From: a bacterium
Lineage (GTDB): Bacteria > Fidelibacterota > Marinisomatia > Marinisomatales > UBA1611
DNA: 41,843 nucleotides
Assembly (NCBI GenBank): GCA_018645565.1
Contig: JABGWJ010000087.1
Coordinates: 1-41,843 of the forward strand
Reading direction: 5' to 3'
The first letter of the stretch is position 1. Every line of letters begins with the position of its first letter. Both the position numbers and the translations under genes were made by a program. Under the pieces are notes generated by a model. It worked only from the letters and a program-made list of their open reading frames with translations, was not told the DNA's origin and ran no database searches. Positions 7,809 through 17,533 of the stretch are shown here, piece by piece.

Positions 7809-10800
7809 ATGTCGATAATAAAAATAAAAAAAGAAGAAGTCTCTCCAATCATCTTATTGATGATGATGTTTTTTTGTATTGTAGGATCAAGTATTACGGG
7901 TGCTAGTGCAAGAGACACATTTTTTCTGACACAATTTGACAGATCCTTACTGCCTTTGATGTTTGCATTGGTTGCAGGATTAATGGTAGTGGCAATCTCT
8001 ATTTATAACAAAATAACATCAAATCTTGATTTGGTAAAGACAATTATCTTTTCATCAGTTTTCTTTTGTATAACCCTTTTTATTATAAGATTTAAATTAA
8101 ATGGTTTTGTCATTCCGCTATTTTATGCTTGGACCGATGTAATCATATCTATTACAATTTTTCAATTCTGGTTGCTTGCTAGCGAAATATTCAATCCTCG
8201 CCAAGCCAAACGTCTCTTTAGCGTTATCGGAATTGGAGGATCAGTCGCTGGAATTAGTGCCGGGTACTTAATGAGACCTTTCGTATTACAGTTTGGTGCT
8301 GAAAATTTATTAATACCTACTATTATATTTATTGCTTTAATAGGCGTTTTCGCAGCTTTCCTAAACCCATTCAGGGCAAAAAAAGAAAATGACATTAAAG
8401 AAAAGACAAATAATAAAACCTCTAAAAATGTTTTTGATCCTTATTTAAAATCAATTTTAGTGATGGTATGTGCCGCAGCTATTTGTTCGAGAATAATAGA
8501 GTATCAATTTAAAATTACAGCTGCTACCACTTATTCATCGTCAGCTGAGCTTGCATCTTTTTTTGGCGAATACTATATGTACTTAAATGGAACAACATTA
8601 ATAATGCAACTTTTTCTTACAGGTTTTATTTTACAAAGGTTCGGGATCTTAGGGGGACTAATTATTATGCCTCTCGGACTAGTAGTAGGCTCAATGTCTT
8701 TTTTAGCTCTGGCAAACCTATCGAGTATTTTTATGGCTCGCCTTTTTGATCAGGCTTTTAAATTTTCTATTCAAAGTGCTTCAAATGAAATGTTATGGAC
8801 TACCATACCAAAAAATAAGGCGCGGCGCGCAAAACCAATTATTGATTCATCAATAAAATCTATAGCAGAAGGCATAATTGGTTTAATCATTTATATAATT
8901 ATAGCAAATAGATTTTTAGAAGACACACAAATATATCTACTCAGTTTTCCTGTGATAATCGTAATAATATTATGGCTATTAAATAATTTAAGAATTAAAA
9001 GAAATTATATTTCATCAATTGAACAGGCAATAAATCGTCGTCATCTCAATTTAAAAGATATTCAATTTGATGTAACAGATAGTCATATTATCAGTACAAT
9101 TGATAAGGCTCTTAAATCTGGTGATTTTAATAAGCAATCATTCGCACTAGATTTGGTAAAAAACATGAAATGTGAGATGTGGAGCGAAACTTTAAATAAT
9201 TTATTAGATTCAAAAAATAAAGATTTACAGAAACAAATAATGCTACTTGCTCTAGAAAGGAACAATTGTCTTGATAATAAAATACTGATTAAATTATCTG
9301 AACAAGTTGATGAAGTTGGCGCATTAGCAATTACATTACTTCCTGATATATTCATTCAGAATAATATTAATTTATTTTTGAAAAATATTAACTCTACTGA
9401 TGCACACATTTCAGCAGCCTCATCGGTAGTGATGCTAAAGCAAAATCCTAAGGATTTAAAAGCCAGAAAAAAATTAAATGAATTTCTTGATGTCAAGAAT
9501 GAAAAAACAACTGCTCTAGCGTTAAATTATTTAAGAAACTCAAGCGAACTGCTACCTAAAAACATATTAAATAATTTATTACATCATCCTTCATTAGAAA
9601 TAAGTAAATCGGCACTGAATGTAGCCGGCAATCGTCTTAATAACTTTTATCTTCCAGCAATCATATCAAATTTAGAAAATATAAAATGCACTTTAAAAAC
9701 AAGAAAAATTCTCAAACTTTATAATTATAAAATTGTTATCAGACATCTAGAAGAGCAATTAAGTTTAAACAAAGATAATAAAAATTTAAAAAAAGGGATT
9801 ATGCGCTGTTTAGCAGGTTACGCAGATGATCGAGTAATTCAAATAATTAAAAGACATTTAAAAGTAAATAATATCAATATTTCTATTATTTGCTCAGAAT
9901 CATTATTAAAAATTGCAAAAAACAGATCAAAAACATTTTCTTTTGAGGATTATTTTTTTGATACTATTAAAAATTTTACGCATCAATATTTTAAACTTCA
10001 TTGCTTTCGAATTTCATTAGCGGATAATAAAAGCACATTTTTTATCAAAGATCAGATAGATTATGAAATGAGGAGATACCTATACATAATTTTAAAGGTT
10101 GTTACTCTTAAAATTCCAAACTCTCCAATAGATTCTCATATTAAAAATATTATTGAGAACAATGATAAGGACTTACCATATATACTAGAGTTTCTTGAGA
10201 CTTCATTTAGTAAAAAAACATTAAATCTATTGATGCCAATGATTGATCCAGAAAATAACTATAAAAATGAAAAAATTCAGAATCAACTAAGTAATAATCC
10301 TTTAAATAGTTGGATAAAAAACTGGTCAGAATCTGATAAAAATTGGAAATCAGCAATAAGTATAGATTATTGTCTAAAACATGATAAAGAAATAATTAAT
10401 AACATTGATTGGTCTAAGGTTGTATCCAACCCTATTCTTTCGCAGGTTTTAGAAAACTGCGATAATAAGGGGACATCTATTCCATTAGAAAAGTTCCAAA
10501 ACAAGACGGAGAAAACTATGTTTACAATTCTAGAAAAAACAATTTTGCTAAAAACTGTAGATCTTTTTCAAGATATACCTGGAGAATTATTGTCACAAGT
10601 TTCACAAATTTCTAAAGCGAAAAACTATGATAATGGTGAGACAATTTTTAGAGACGGAGATGTTGGAGATTCTATGTTCATAGTGCTTGAAGGTAAAATA
10701 TCAATAACTAAGGGCGATAAAGAGATAGCATTACTAGATAAAGGTGCCTCTCTTGGAGAAATGGCACTATTAGACAACGAAAATAGGTCTGCAAATGCAA

Positions 10801-10949
10801 TAGCAAAAGAGGACTCAATACTGCTTAAAATCAATCAAGATGTTTTTTATGAGTTGATGGAGAGTAATGCTGATATAATGAAACAAATCATAAAATTACT
10901 CACCGGAAGAATTAGAACAGCAAATGCTAAACTTGAATTGAACCTTTAA
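7809..10949 (+). CDS. Nucleotide-translocase-like membrane protein fused to HEAT-like repeats and a cNMP-binding domain
   Basis: The 1046-aa protein has three parts. Residues about 1-400 form some 10-12 membrane helices resembling the ADP/ATP translocase (TLC/NTT) branch of the MFS. Family-like segments are [19 protein letters not shown] near the start and [21 protein letters not shown] after the fourth or fifth helix. Residues about 430-880 are soluble, helical and repetitive, like HEAT or armadillo repeats (for example [20 protein letters not shown]). Residues about 915-1046 form a cyclic-nucleotide-binding domain with [15 protein letters not shown] at 983-997; the phosphate-binding Arg is R993. 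Such fusions are known in free-living bacteria, and their transported substrate is not settled. No Shine-Dalgarno site precedes the ATG, which follows ATATAAATA. Its last 23 bases overlap the 3' end of acs on the other strand. Confidence 0.82.
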   Translation: MSIIKIKKEEVSPIILLMMMFFCIVGSSITGASARDTFFLTQFDRSLLPLMFALVAGLMVVAISIYNKITSNLDLVKTIIFSSVFFCITLFIIRFKLNGFVIPLFYAWTDVIISITIFQFWLLASEIFNPRQAKRLFSVIGIGGSVAGISAGYLMRPFVLQFGAENLLIPTIIFIALIGVFAAFLNPFRAKKENDIKEKTNNKTSKNVFDPYLKSILVMVCAAAICSRIIEYQFKITAATTYSSSAELASFFGEYYMYLNGTTLIMQLFLTGFILQRFGILGGLIIMPLGLVVGSMSFLALANLSSIFMARLFDQAFKFSIQSASNEMLWTTIPKNKARRAKPIIDSSIKSIAEGIIGLIIYIIIANRFLEDTQIYLLSFPVIIVIILWLLNNLRIKRNYISSIEQAINRRHLNLKDIQFDVTDSHIISTIDKALKSGDFNKQSFALDLVKNMKCEMWSETLNNLLDSKNKDLQKQIMLLALERNNCLDNKILIKLSEQVDEVGALAITLLPDIFIQNNINLFLKNINSTDAHISAASSVVMLKQNPKDLKARKKLNEFLDVKNEKTTALALNYLRNSSELLPKNILNNLLHHPSLEISKSALNVAGNRLNNFYLPAIISNLENIKCTLKTRKILKLYNYKIVIRHLEEQLSLNKDNKNLKKGIMRCLAGYADDRVIQIIKRHLKVNNINISIICSESLLKIAKNRSKTFSFEDYFFDTIKNFTHQYFKLHCFRISLADNKSTFFIKDQIDYEMRRYLYIILKVVTLKIPNSPIDSHIKNIIENNDKDLPYILEFLETSFSKKTLNLLMPMIDPENNYKNEKIQNQLSNNPLNSWIKNWSESDKNWKSAISIDYCLKHDKEIINNIDWSKVVSNPILSQVLENCDNKGTSIPLEKFQNKTEKTMFTILEKTILLKTVDLFQDIPGELLSQVSQISKAKNYDNGETIFRDGDVGDSMFIVLEGKISITKGDKEIALLDKGASLGEMALLDNENRSANAIAKEDSILLKINQDVFYELMESNADIMKQIIKLLTGRIRTANAKLELNL

Positions 10950-12876
10950 TCAGGCTTTCAACTACACTAGGGTCGGCCAAGGTTGAAATATCTCCCATAC
11001 TATCTACATCATTCTCAGCAATTTTTCTTAAAATCCTTCTCATAATTTTGCCTGAACGCGTTTTTGGAAGAGCAGGTGCAAACTGCATTTTGTCAGGTTT
11101 TGCATGTGGTCCTATTTCTTTAACAACTGAGCTTATTATAGATTCAAAAATTCTTTCAGATGAATTTACGCCTGTCATTAGCGTCACAAATGCATAAATG
11201 CCTTGTCCTTTGATATCATGAGGAAATCCAACTACTGCTGCTTCCGCAACACCATTTGCTTTACCAATGGCACCTTCAACTTCAGCTGTTCCAATACGAT
11301 GTCCAGAAATATTTAATACATCATCTACCCTTCCAGTAATCCAGTAATAGCCATCTTTGTCTCTTTTTGCTCCATCTCCAGTAAAATAATAACCTCTAAA
11401 CTGCGAAAAATAAGTATCAAAAAATCGTTTATGATCCCCATAAATCGTTCTCATTTGCCCCGGCCAAGAAGTTTTTAATGCTAGCAAACCTTGCGTATTA
11501 TTTCCTTTAATTTCCTCACCTTCATCAGAAAGTAGTACAGGGTTTATGCCAAAAAAAGGTAATGTAGCAGAACCTGGCTTTGTCGGGGTTGCAGCAGGCA
11601 AAGGTGAAATTAATATACCGCCCGTTTCTGTCTGCCACCATGTGTCAACAATCGGGCAATTTTCTTTTCCAATAATTTTATTATACCATTTCCATTCAGG
11701 TTCTTTGATTGGCTCTCCAACGGTGCCCAAGATTCTTAGACTACTTAAATTTTTAGATTCAACCCAGGTATTACCCTCTTTCATTAAAGCTCTTAAAGCA
11801 GTGGGAGCAGTATAAAACTGATTAACTTTATGTTTATCTACAACATCCCAAAACCTTCCGAAATCTGGATAATTTGGTACGCCCTCAAACATAATGGTTG
11901 TTGCTCCGTTTGACATTGGACCATACACTATATAAGAGTGCCCAGTAATCCATCCTATATCTGCTGTGCACCAATAAACATCATTCTTCTTATAATCAAA
12001 AATTATTTCATGAGTATAAGATGCATATACTAAATAACCACCGGAGGTATGCAAAACACCTTTAGGCTTTCCTGTAGATCCAGAAGTATACAAGATAAAA
12101 AGAGGATCTTCGGAGTCCATTTCAACGGGTTCACAATCTTCACTGGCATTTATAGTTTCTTCGTGCCACCAGACATCGCGACCACTAACCATTTCAATGT
12201 CCACACCAGTTCTTTTTACTACCACAACAGAATCAATCGATGGTGTATTAGTTAAGGCTTTGTCAGCATTCTCTTTCATAGGAATATTGTTTTTGACACC
12301 TCTTACCCCTGTGTCTTGCGTAATAAGAATTTTACAAGATGAATCATTAATTCTATCGCGCAGAGAGTCCGCACTGAAAGCACCAAAAACAACTGAATGA
12401 ACAGCGCCGATTCTACAACAAGCTAGCATTGCTATTGATAGTTCAGGAATCATTTGCATATATAGACAAACACGATCTCCCTTTTTTACTCCTAAAGATT
12501 TTAAAACATTTGCGATTTTTTTTACTCTTACTAGAAGCTCTGAATATGTGTATTTTTTATCTTCTGATGGGTCGTTTCCTTCCCATATTATTGCAGTTTT
12601 ATCGCCATTTCCTGAATCTATATGACGATCAAGACAATTATAACTGACATTAAGTTTGCCATTTAAATACCAACTGATTTTTGCTTCGTTATAATCAACA
12701 TCACTCACTTTGTCCCACCTTTTGTACCAATCAATCCTATCAGCAACCGATGCCCAAAATTGATCTGGGCCTTTGATTGATTCTTCATATATCTCATTAT
12801 ATTTATCGATTGAATTGACATGTGCATTTTCAAGCCATTCTGAAGAAGGAAAATATGTATTATTATCTCTTACCAT
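10927..12876 (-). CDS. acs: Acetyl-CoA synthetase
   Basis: This enzyme activates acetate to acetyl-CoA via acetyl-AMP in the cytoplasm. It has the P-loop [11 protein letters not shown], the adenylate motif [29 protein letters not shown], and the C-terminal [11 protein letters not shown] with the lysine that is regulated by acetylation in this family. I place the start at the ATG at 12876 (649 aa, close to the 652 of E. coli). AAAGG lies 10 nt before it, and this start leaves a 13-nt gap after the thioesterase gene. An upstream in-frame start at 12933 would add 19 residues inside the thioesterase gene and looks spurious. The 3' end overlaps the plus-strand gene by 23 nt. It forms an operon with the thioesterase gene. 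Confidence 0.96.
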   Translation of the reverse strand: MVRDNNTYFPSSEWLENAHVNSIDKYNEIYEESIKGPDQFWASVADRIDWYKRWDKVSDVDYNEAKISWYLNGKLNVSYNCLDRHIDSGNGDKTAIIWEGNDPSEDKKYTYSELLVRVKKIANVLKSLGVKKGDRVCLYMQMIPELSIAMLACCRIGAVHSVVFGAFSADSLRDRINDSSCKILITQDTGVRGVKNNIPMKENADKALTNTPSIDSVVVVKRTGVDIEMVSGRDVWWHEETINASEDCEPVEMDSEDPLFILYTSGSTGKPKGVLHTSGGYLVYASYTHEIIFDYKKNDVYWCTADIGWITGHSYIVYGPMSNGATTIMFEGVPNYPDFGRFWDVVDKHKVNQFYTAPTALRALMKEGNTWVESKNLSSLRILGTVGEPIKEPEWKWYNKIIGKENCPIVDTWWQTETGGILISPLPAATPTKPGSATLPFFGINPVLLSDEGEEIKGNNTQGLLALKTSWPGQMRTIYGDHKRFFDTYFSQFRGYYFTGDGAKRDKDGYYWITGRVDDVLNISGHRIGTAEVEGAIGKANGVAEAAVVGFPHDIKGQGIYAFVTLMTGVNSSERIFESIISSVVKEIGPHAKPDKMQFAPALPKTRSGKIMRRILRKIAENDVDSMGDISTLADPSVVESLIKGSIQV

Positions 12877-12889
12877 TGTGTATTTACCT

Positions 12890-13294
12890 TTATTTAAGCT
12901 TTTGATTATGAGTGCATTTTGTATACAAACCATCTACCTGCTGCTTTACAGCGACCATGGTGAATTCAGCGACACATGCTAATCTTCTATCATCATGCCT
13001 GCCTTCAGCGTATGCTTGAACGTGTACTTTTATAGAAGTTTTTCCTAGTTTTGTTACCACTGCTTCAAAATTGACCCATTCACCTACGTAAACGGGTTCC
13101 TTAAACTCTGTGGCATCTATCGCTCTGGTTACAGCTGAGTCTGCGGGAGATTTTTTTAAAATCCTGTGCGCTGCCTTACTAACAGCAATATCCATCCAAG
13201 ATATCATTTGACCCCCAAATAATGTTCCAACAACATTTGCATCTTGAGGCATGACTAATTGCGAATAGCGAACTATATCTGATTTATGATTCAT
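12890..13294 (-). CDS. YciA-type acyl-CoA thioesterase (hotdog fold)
   Basis: This 134-aa single hotdog-domain protein has the family segment [26 protein letters not shown], in which the Gly-Gly and Asp residues shape the active site, and [26 protein letters not shown] on the central strand. Members hydrolyse acyl-CoA to free acid and CoA. It lies 13 nt before acs on the same strand. The pairing suggests control of short acyl-CoA pools, with acetyl-CoA made by one gene product and acyl-CoA hydrolysed by the other. AGGA lies 8 nt before the ATG. Family is sure, preferred chain length unknown. Confidence 0.9.
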   Translation of the reverse strand: MNHKSDIVRYSQLVMPQDANVVGTLFGGQMISWMDIAVSKAAHRILKKSPADSAVTRAIDATEFKEPVYVGEWVNFEAVVTKLGKTSIKVHVQAYAEGRHDDRRLACVAEFTMVAVKQQVDGLYTKCTHNQKLK

Positions 13295-13305
13295 ACTTTT
13301 ATCCT

Positions 13306-13406
13306 AATAAAATTTTATTTATTAACAATTAAAAAAATATTTTAAAAAAAGTTTCCAATGATGAAAGTATCATAGAATAAAACTGAAAAGCTAAATAAAA
13401 TTTTAT
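13306..13406. repeat. Two copies of palindromic 13-mer AATAAAATTTTAT upstream of the thioesterase-acs operon
   Basis: Copies lie at 13306-13318 and 13394-13406, bounding the 133-nt gap between the MFS gene end and the thioesterase start. The left one extends to a perfect 14-bp palindrome. They could be paired binding sites, but in DNA this AT-rich they may be chance. No GC-rich terminator hairpin was seen in this gap. Confidence 0.3.
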
Positions 13407-13427
13407 GCATTGATAATAAATCATATC

Positions 13428-14696
13428 TTAAGCTGTAAAGTTTTTAGCTATCCTTTCGCCTTCATCGAAATCAACTCTAATCAATAATAAACCTCCACCA
13501 ATAAACAATATAACTAATGCAAATAAACCCATACGAGCGTTTCCAGTGACTAGAGTTACTGTACCCAATAAAACTGGCCCAACAACAGCAGAAAATTTTC
13601 CAAGCATATTATAAAACCCGAAAAATTCACCCTCTTTACCTTTTGGTACTAACCTTGCAAAGAGACTTCTACTTATTGCCTGTATTCCTCCTTGAAATAG
13701 CCCAATAATACCAGCGAGAATATAGAAATGTAGTTTCGAGTTCATGAAATACGCCGAACTAGTTGCAATAGTATAGAAAAAAATTGCAACTAAAACAGCT
13801 TTTTTTGGTGTTATGATCGAGCTAAACCAATTAAAAAGTAGTCCAGCGGGAAAGCCTATTAATTGAACCATAATTAATACTGACAGCATATCGCTTGCTT
13901 CAAAGCCCATAGAAAGAGCCAACTTCCCAGCCATTCTTATAATTGTATCCACACCGTCCATGTACAACCAATAAGACAAAAGAAATAAACCAACAATTTT
14001 CATTTTCCTAATTTCTTTAAAAGTAGATTTTAACTGCGTCCAACCAAGACTGATTGCACTGAGTAGGGAAACATTATCCTTATTCTTTGGTTCTGGAATA
14101 AAAAGAAAAATTGGAATAGAAAAAATACCCCACCACACTGCTACGGATACAAAAGATAAGCGAATAGCAGTTGTGGCATCTGGAATTCCAAACCATTGAG
14201 GATTTTGATACATTAATATATTAATAATAAAAAGAACTCCGCCTCCTAAATATCCCATTGAATAACCAAGAGATGAGACAAAATCAAATTCATGTTTTTT
14301 AGCAACTGATGGTAATAACGAATCGTAAAATACATTACTACTAGCAAAACCAATTGCGCCTACGGCATAAAGTATAGCCGCTAGCTGCCAATCCCCTTGC
14401 TCAACAAACCATAATAATGAAGTCGCTAATATTCCCAAAAATGCAAATGTAAAAAGAAATTTTTTCTTTGTTGAACCTGTATCAGAAACAGCTCCTAAAA
14501 ATGGAGCCATCATTGCAACAATTAGTGAACCAGCTGAGTTGCTCACTCCAAGATAAAAAGTACTTTGATCAACTAGTTCTGGATTTGACCAATATTTCTC
14601 AAAAAAAATAGGGAAAAAACCCGCCATTACAGTCGTAGCAAAAGCAGAATTTGCCCAATCATAAAGTGTCCAGCTTAATACTTTTTTTTTATCCAA
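13428..14696 (-). CDS. MFS transporter, UMF1/Atg22-like family
   Basis: The 422-aa inner-membrane protein has about 12 hydrophobic helices. The start SWTLYDWANSAFATTVMAGFFP is typical of the UMF1 (Unknown Major Facilitator) family, whose eukaryotic relatives include the vacuolar amino-acid exporter Atg22. Other family-like parts are APFLGAVSDTGSTKKKFL, RSLFARLVPKGKEGEFFGFYN and a long middle loop near residue 200. It starts with TTG at 14696, 3 nt after the stop of the outer-membrane protein gene, and is the last gene of the symporter-NamZ operon. Context suggests it carries amino acids, peptides or muropeptide breakdown products, but the substrate is unknown. Confidence 0.88.
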   Translation of the reverse strand: MDKKKVLSWTLYDWANSAFATTVMAGFFPIFFEKYWSNPELVDQSTFYLGVSNSAGSLIVAMMAPFLGAVSDTGSTKKKFLFTFAFLGILATSLLWFVEQGDWQLAAILYAVGAIGFASSNVFYDSLLPSVAKKHEFDFVSSLGYSMGYLGGGVLFIINILMYQNPQWFGIPDATTAIRLSFVSVAVWWGIFSIPIFLFIPEPKNKDNVSLLSAISLGWTQLKSTFKEIRKMKIVGLFLLSYWLYMDGVDTIIRMAGKLALSMGFEASDMLSVLIMVQLIGFPAGLLFNWFSSIITPKKAVLVAIFFYTIATSSAYFMNSKLHFYILAGIIGLFQGGIQAISRSLFARLVPKGKEGEFFGFYNMLGKFSAVVGPVLLGTVTLVTGNARMGLFALVILFIGGGLLLIRVDFDEGERIAKNFTA

Positions 14697-14699
14697 TGA

Positions 14700-16235
14700 T
14701 TACCACCCTTGCATATATGTTGTTATTCCAGAATACAATTTAAAACCTTCAAAAGTATTTTTTGAGTTCAATGTTTTTTTGTATCCAAAAACAATATCAA
14801 AATTAAATGGCCCCATCCGGTTTTTTGATTTAGAATTCAAAATCCATGTTTCTAAACATAAATCCCAGCGCTTATTTTCTGAATCATAACCATCATGGCT
14901 TTCCATCCATTTATCCCAATTACTATCATAAGAAGTGTAATTATCTCTGATCTTTGAAGATGTTAGCGATTGAAATTTTATCAAAATACGATTTTTAACA
15001 ATTTGAGTCTCATATCCTATGAGACTCCGAATTAATCTGCCTTCTTTAAATTTATATGTTTCGCCAACTTTGCTAATAATCGAGTCCGGATTTGTGTGAG
15101 CACCAGAAAATATATTTAATGGAGTATACAATAATTCAGAGGCACTTGATCCATAACTTAAAGAACCATATAAACGACTGCTGGTTTCATTTTTCCAATT
15201 ATAAGCACCAAAAAGCCCAAGCATTAAGCGAGTAACTCCAGAGCCTATATTAATTTGTGAAAATTGTTTTTTACCCACATCACTAAAAGGCTCAATTGTA
15301 AACCCAAATGGGATTGAGACAGATACTCTTCCATAGAGCACTCCAGACTTTTTCCCCATCCATGAAGGGTCTCCTTTTAAAAGAGCCGTTATTCCAAATT
15401 TTACGTCACCTACACCAGATGATGAACGATTTGGCTGATTATAATATTTCGCTAGACTATCAAAAGTTACCGTGTCACCAGTACTATAATTTGGTGTCAT
15501 GAACCTTGGATCTATAAAACCTCGGCTAAAGGGATCATCTTTTGCATGTAATACCCATGCAACGCTGTGCTCTCCATTTATGGTATATAAATCATTATAA
15601 ATATTTTGCAATGTGTCTCTTGTACCAGTTGGCAACATTAAGAATGACGATGTTTGGAAAAAAGAATCGAGCTTTGTTTTTGCGCTTATATGATAATCAA
15701 TAATCTGATCCGCTCCATAAATACGATCAATATTTGATGATACTTTGTAAGTCTCTTTTAATGAACTGATATTAGGGATCTCAACACTTAACATTAATTC
15801 ATTTGAAATACCATAATCTAACTTAATTATACTACCAACTTCTTTTTGCTTTCTATTTTCCGAAAAAACACCATTTGATAAAACTGTTCTGGATGTATCA
15901 AAATAACCTGCATTAAAATCTGGCAGATTTTGTTCATAATTAACATTAAAGATTTTTAAAAATGACTCAGCAGTAACAGACTGGGCCAATTCATAAGACC
16001 CAACGTGAAATAGATCACTTGAACTATTATAAATCCCAAATGTATTTTTCTTTGAATTATTAAAATATGCATGACTAATTCCGTGCATACTAAATTTTTG
16101 ATTACGTAAGCTTAACTCCTGAGAACTATTATAATTTTGAACCGTAACTCGAAAAATGTTCGCTGGAACGGTAGGCAAAACTTGACTTAAACAAAAAGAC
16201 ATAATAAATATTAGGGAAAAGTGCTTCAATATCAA
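14700..16235 (-). CDS. Putative outer-membrane beta-barrel protein, unknown family
   Basis: I do not recognise a named family. The 511-aa product has an N-terminal hydrophobic signal (about residues 3-18, probable cut after CLS). It then shows many alternating polar/hydrophobic strands with aromatic girdle residues (for example LYGRVSVSIPFGFTIEPF and RLYGSLSYGSSASELLY) and few long hydrophobic helices. It ends in Trp, as barrel proteins often end in an aromatic. This fits an outer-membrane barrel, perhaps a channel for saccharides or peptides given its operon. The start is TTG at 16235, and its TTGA overlaps the TGA stop of the NamZ gene. The TTG start is needed to give a full signal peptide; the next Met is residue 12. 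Confidence 0.75.
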   Translation of the reverse strand: MILKHFSLIFIMSFCLSQVLPTVPANIFRVTVQNYNSSQELSLRNQKFSMHGISHAYFNNSKKNTFGIYNSSSDLFHVGSYELAQSVTAESFLKIFNVNYEQNLPDFNAGYFDTSRTVLSNGVFSENRKQKEVGSIIKLDYGISNELMLSVEIPNISSLKETYKVSSNIDRIYGADQIIDYHISAKTKLDSFFQTSSFLMLPTGTRDTLQNIYNDLYTINGEHSVAWVLHAKDDPFSRGFIDPRFMTPNYSTGDTVTFDSLAKYYNQPNRSSSGVGDVKFGITALLKGDPSWMGKKSGVLYGRVSVSIPFGFTIEPFSDVGKKQFSQINIGSGVTRLMLGLFGAYNWKNETSSRLYGSLSYGSSASELLYTPLNIFSGAHTNPDSIISKVGETYKFKEGRLIRSLIGYETQIVKNRILIKFQSLTSSKIRDNYTSYDSNWDKWMESHDGYDSENKRWDLCLETWILNSKSKNRMGPFNFDIVFGYKKTLNSKNTFEGFKLYSGITTYMQGW

Positions 16236-17533
16236 TATAAAAGAAATTTATTTCTAAATTTACTGAACTCAATTTCATCATGCATATATTGTGGGGATAA
16301 ATAAGATGGCGGTTTTTTTTGAGCTACGAAAACCCGTAATTGGTTAGATCCAAAAAGTTTATCGATGTAACCATTCGCCTCCCATCTAAATTCTCTAGGA
16401 TGAAGCCGCTCGATTAAAGCTATAATTGATGTAGCAGTTTCTACCGGCTTTACTTTTGTCTTATTATTTACAATAATTTTTATACCGCTACAAGCTTTAC
16501 CATTATATTTAGGAATCCTGCTATTAAAAATTGAACCTCTTGGACGATACTCTATTTCTTCAAAACTAAGTCCAGGCAATTTTAGCATATCTAGTTTTTC
16601 TTTAAAGAAAGATGTTGCTAACCATGGAGTTCCAAAAACCAAGTAAGGAGAGTCTGTTCCAAACCCCACATTTATGTTTGTACCTCTTAATAAATCCATG
16701 CCTGAATACATTAATAAAGAATTCATATCATAGATATAAGGAATCGGTTTTTTCCAAGGAAGTTTAGTATCATCTAAGTAATTGCTTCTGTCCCAATTGA
16801 CAATCGGGATTATGCTTAAGTTTACTCTTTTTGAATCTTTTGCCCACCCCATTTCATTTACCATTAATAATATTTCACCTATGGTCATACCATGTCTTAT
16901 TGGTAAAAGGTGATAAGCTTCAAAAGATTGATAATTTGGTCTAGGAATAGGACCTTCAATTATTACACCCCCAAGAGGATTTGGCCTATCTAAAATAATT
17001 ATTGGAATTTTATGTTTACTCGCAGATTCAAATAACTTAGAAATCGAAGCAATGAAAGTCGTATATCTTGCTCCAGTGTCTTGGATATCAACTACAATTA
17101 AATCCAGATCTTTTAAAATCCAATTGGGAGGATATAAACTGCGTTCAAGTAAATTAAATACTTTAGCCCCAGATACAGGGTCAACCCTTTGATTACCAAT
17201 CAACTTTGCTCTTTTGTCATCCATGCCCCAAATACCATGTTCCGGCTCAAATATTGCTTTAATAAAAATATTTGGGTTTTTACCAATTAAATCTAAAATG
17301 TGGTTATCATTTCTATTTACAGCAGTTTGATTACAAAAAATTCCAATTTTTTTATTAATCAAAAATTTGAAATCCATTTGTTCTAAAATATCAAGACCTG
17401 TGTATATGTCATCAAAAAATGATAGGTCAGGAACAGAGACAATTGAAGTATAATCAAATTTTTCTGTTTGAGCTGAAACTATACCTAAGCTAATGGAAAT
17501 GCTTAATGAAACAATAATTGATATTTTTCTTAT
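16232..17533 (-). CDS. namZ: Exo-beta-N-acetylmuramidase NamZ family (DUF1343), start probably ATA at 17533
   Basis: The product matches the DUF1343 family, whose characterised member NamZ removes N-acetylmuramic acid from non-reducing ends of peptidoglycan fragments. Family motifs are KIGIFCNQTAV, FEPEHGIWG, VVDIQDTGARYTTF, DRPNPLGG and RHGMTIGEI. The first ATG (17377, 381 aa) cuts away a clear in-frame leader. From 17533 the frame reads RK, a hydrophobic stretch rich in I, S, V and L, then a VSA|QT-like cleavage site, then 30 residues of normal mature sequence. No ATG, GTG or TTG exists between the in-frame stop and 17377. The codon at 17533 is ATA, overlapping the TAA stop of the symporter exactly where neighbouring genes use ATGA or TTGA. 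Full length would be 433 aa and the protein periplasmic or exported. Confidence 0.88.
   Translation of the reverse strand: MRKISIIVSLSISISLGIVSAQTEKFDYTSIVSVPDLSFFDDIYTGLDILEQMDFKFLINKKIGIFCNQTAVNRNDNHILDLIGKNPNIFIKAIFEPEHGIWGMDDKRAKLIGNQRVDPVSGAKVFNLLERSLYPPNWILKDLDLIVVDIQDTGARYTTFIASISKLFESASKHKIPIIILDRPNPLGGVIIEGPIPRPNYQSFEAYHLLPIRHGMTIGEILLMVNEMGWAKDSKRVNLSIIPIVNWDRSNYLDDTKLPWKKPIPYIYDMNSLLMYSGMDLLRGTNINVGFGTDSPYLVFGTPWLATSFFKEKLDMLKLPGLSFEEIEYRPRGSIFNSRIPKYNGKACSGIKIIVNNKTKVKPVETATSIIALIERLHPREFRWEANGYIDKLFGSNQLRVFVAQKKPPSYLSPQYMHDEIEFSKFRNKFLLY

Noticed and set aside
12877-12933. N-terminal extension of acs to 12933
   Set aside because: It lies inside the thioesterase gene, lacks a ribosome site, and does not look like acs; the ATG at 12876 has AAAGG upstream and gives the normal family length.
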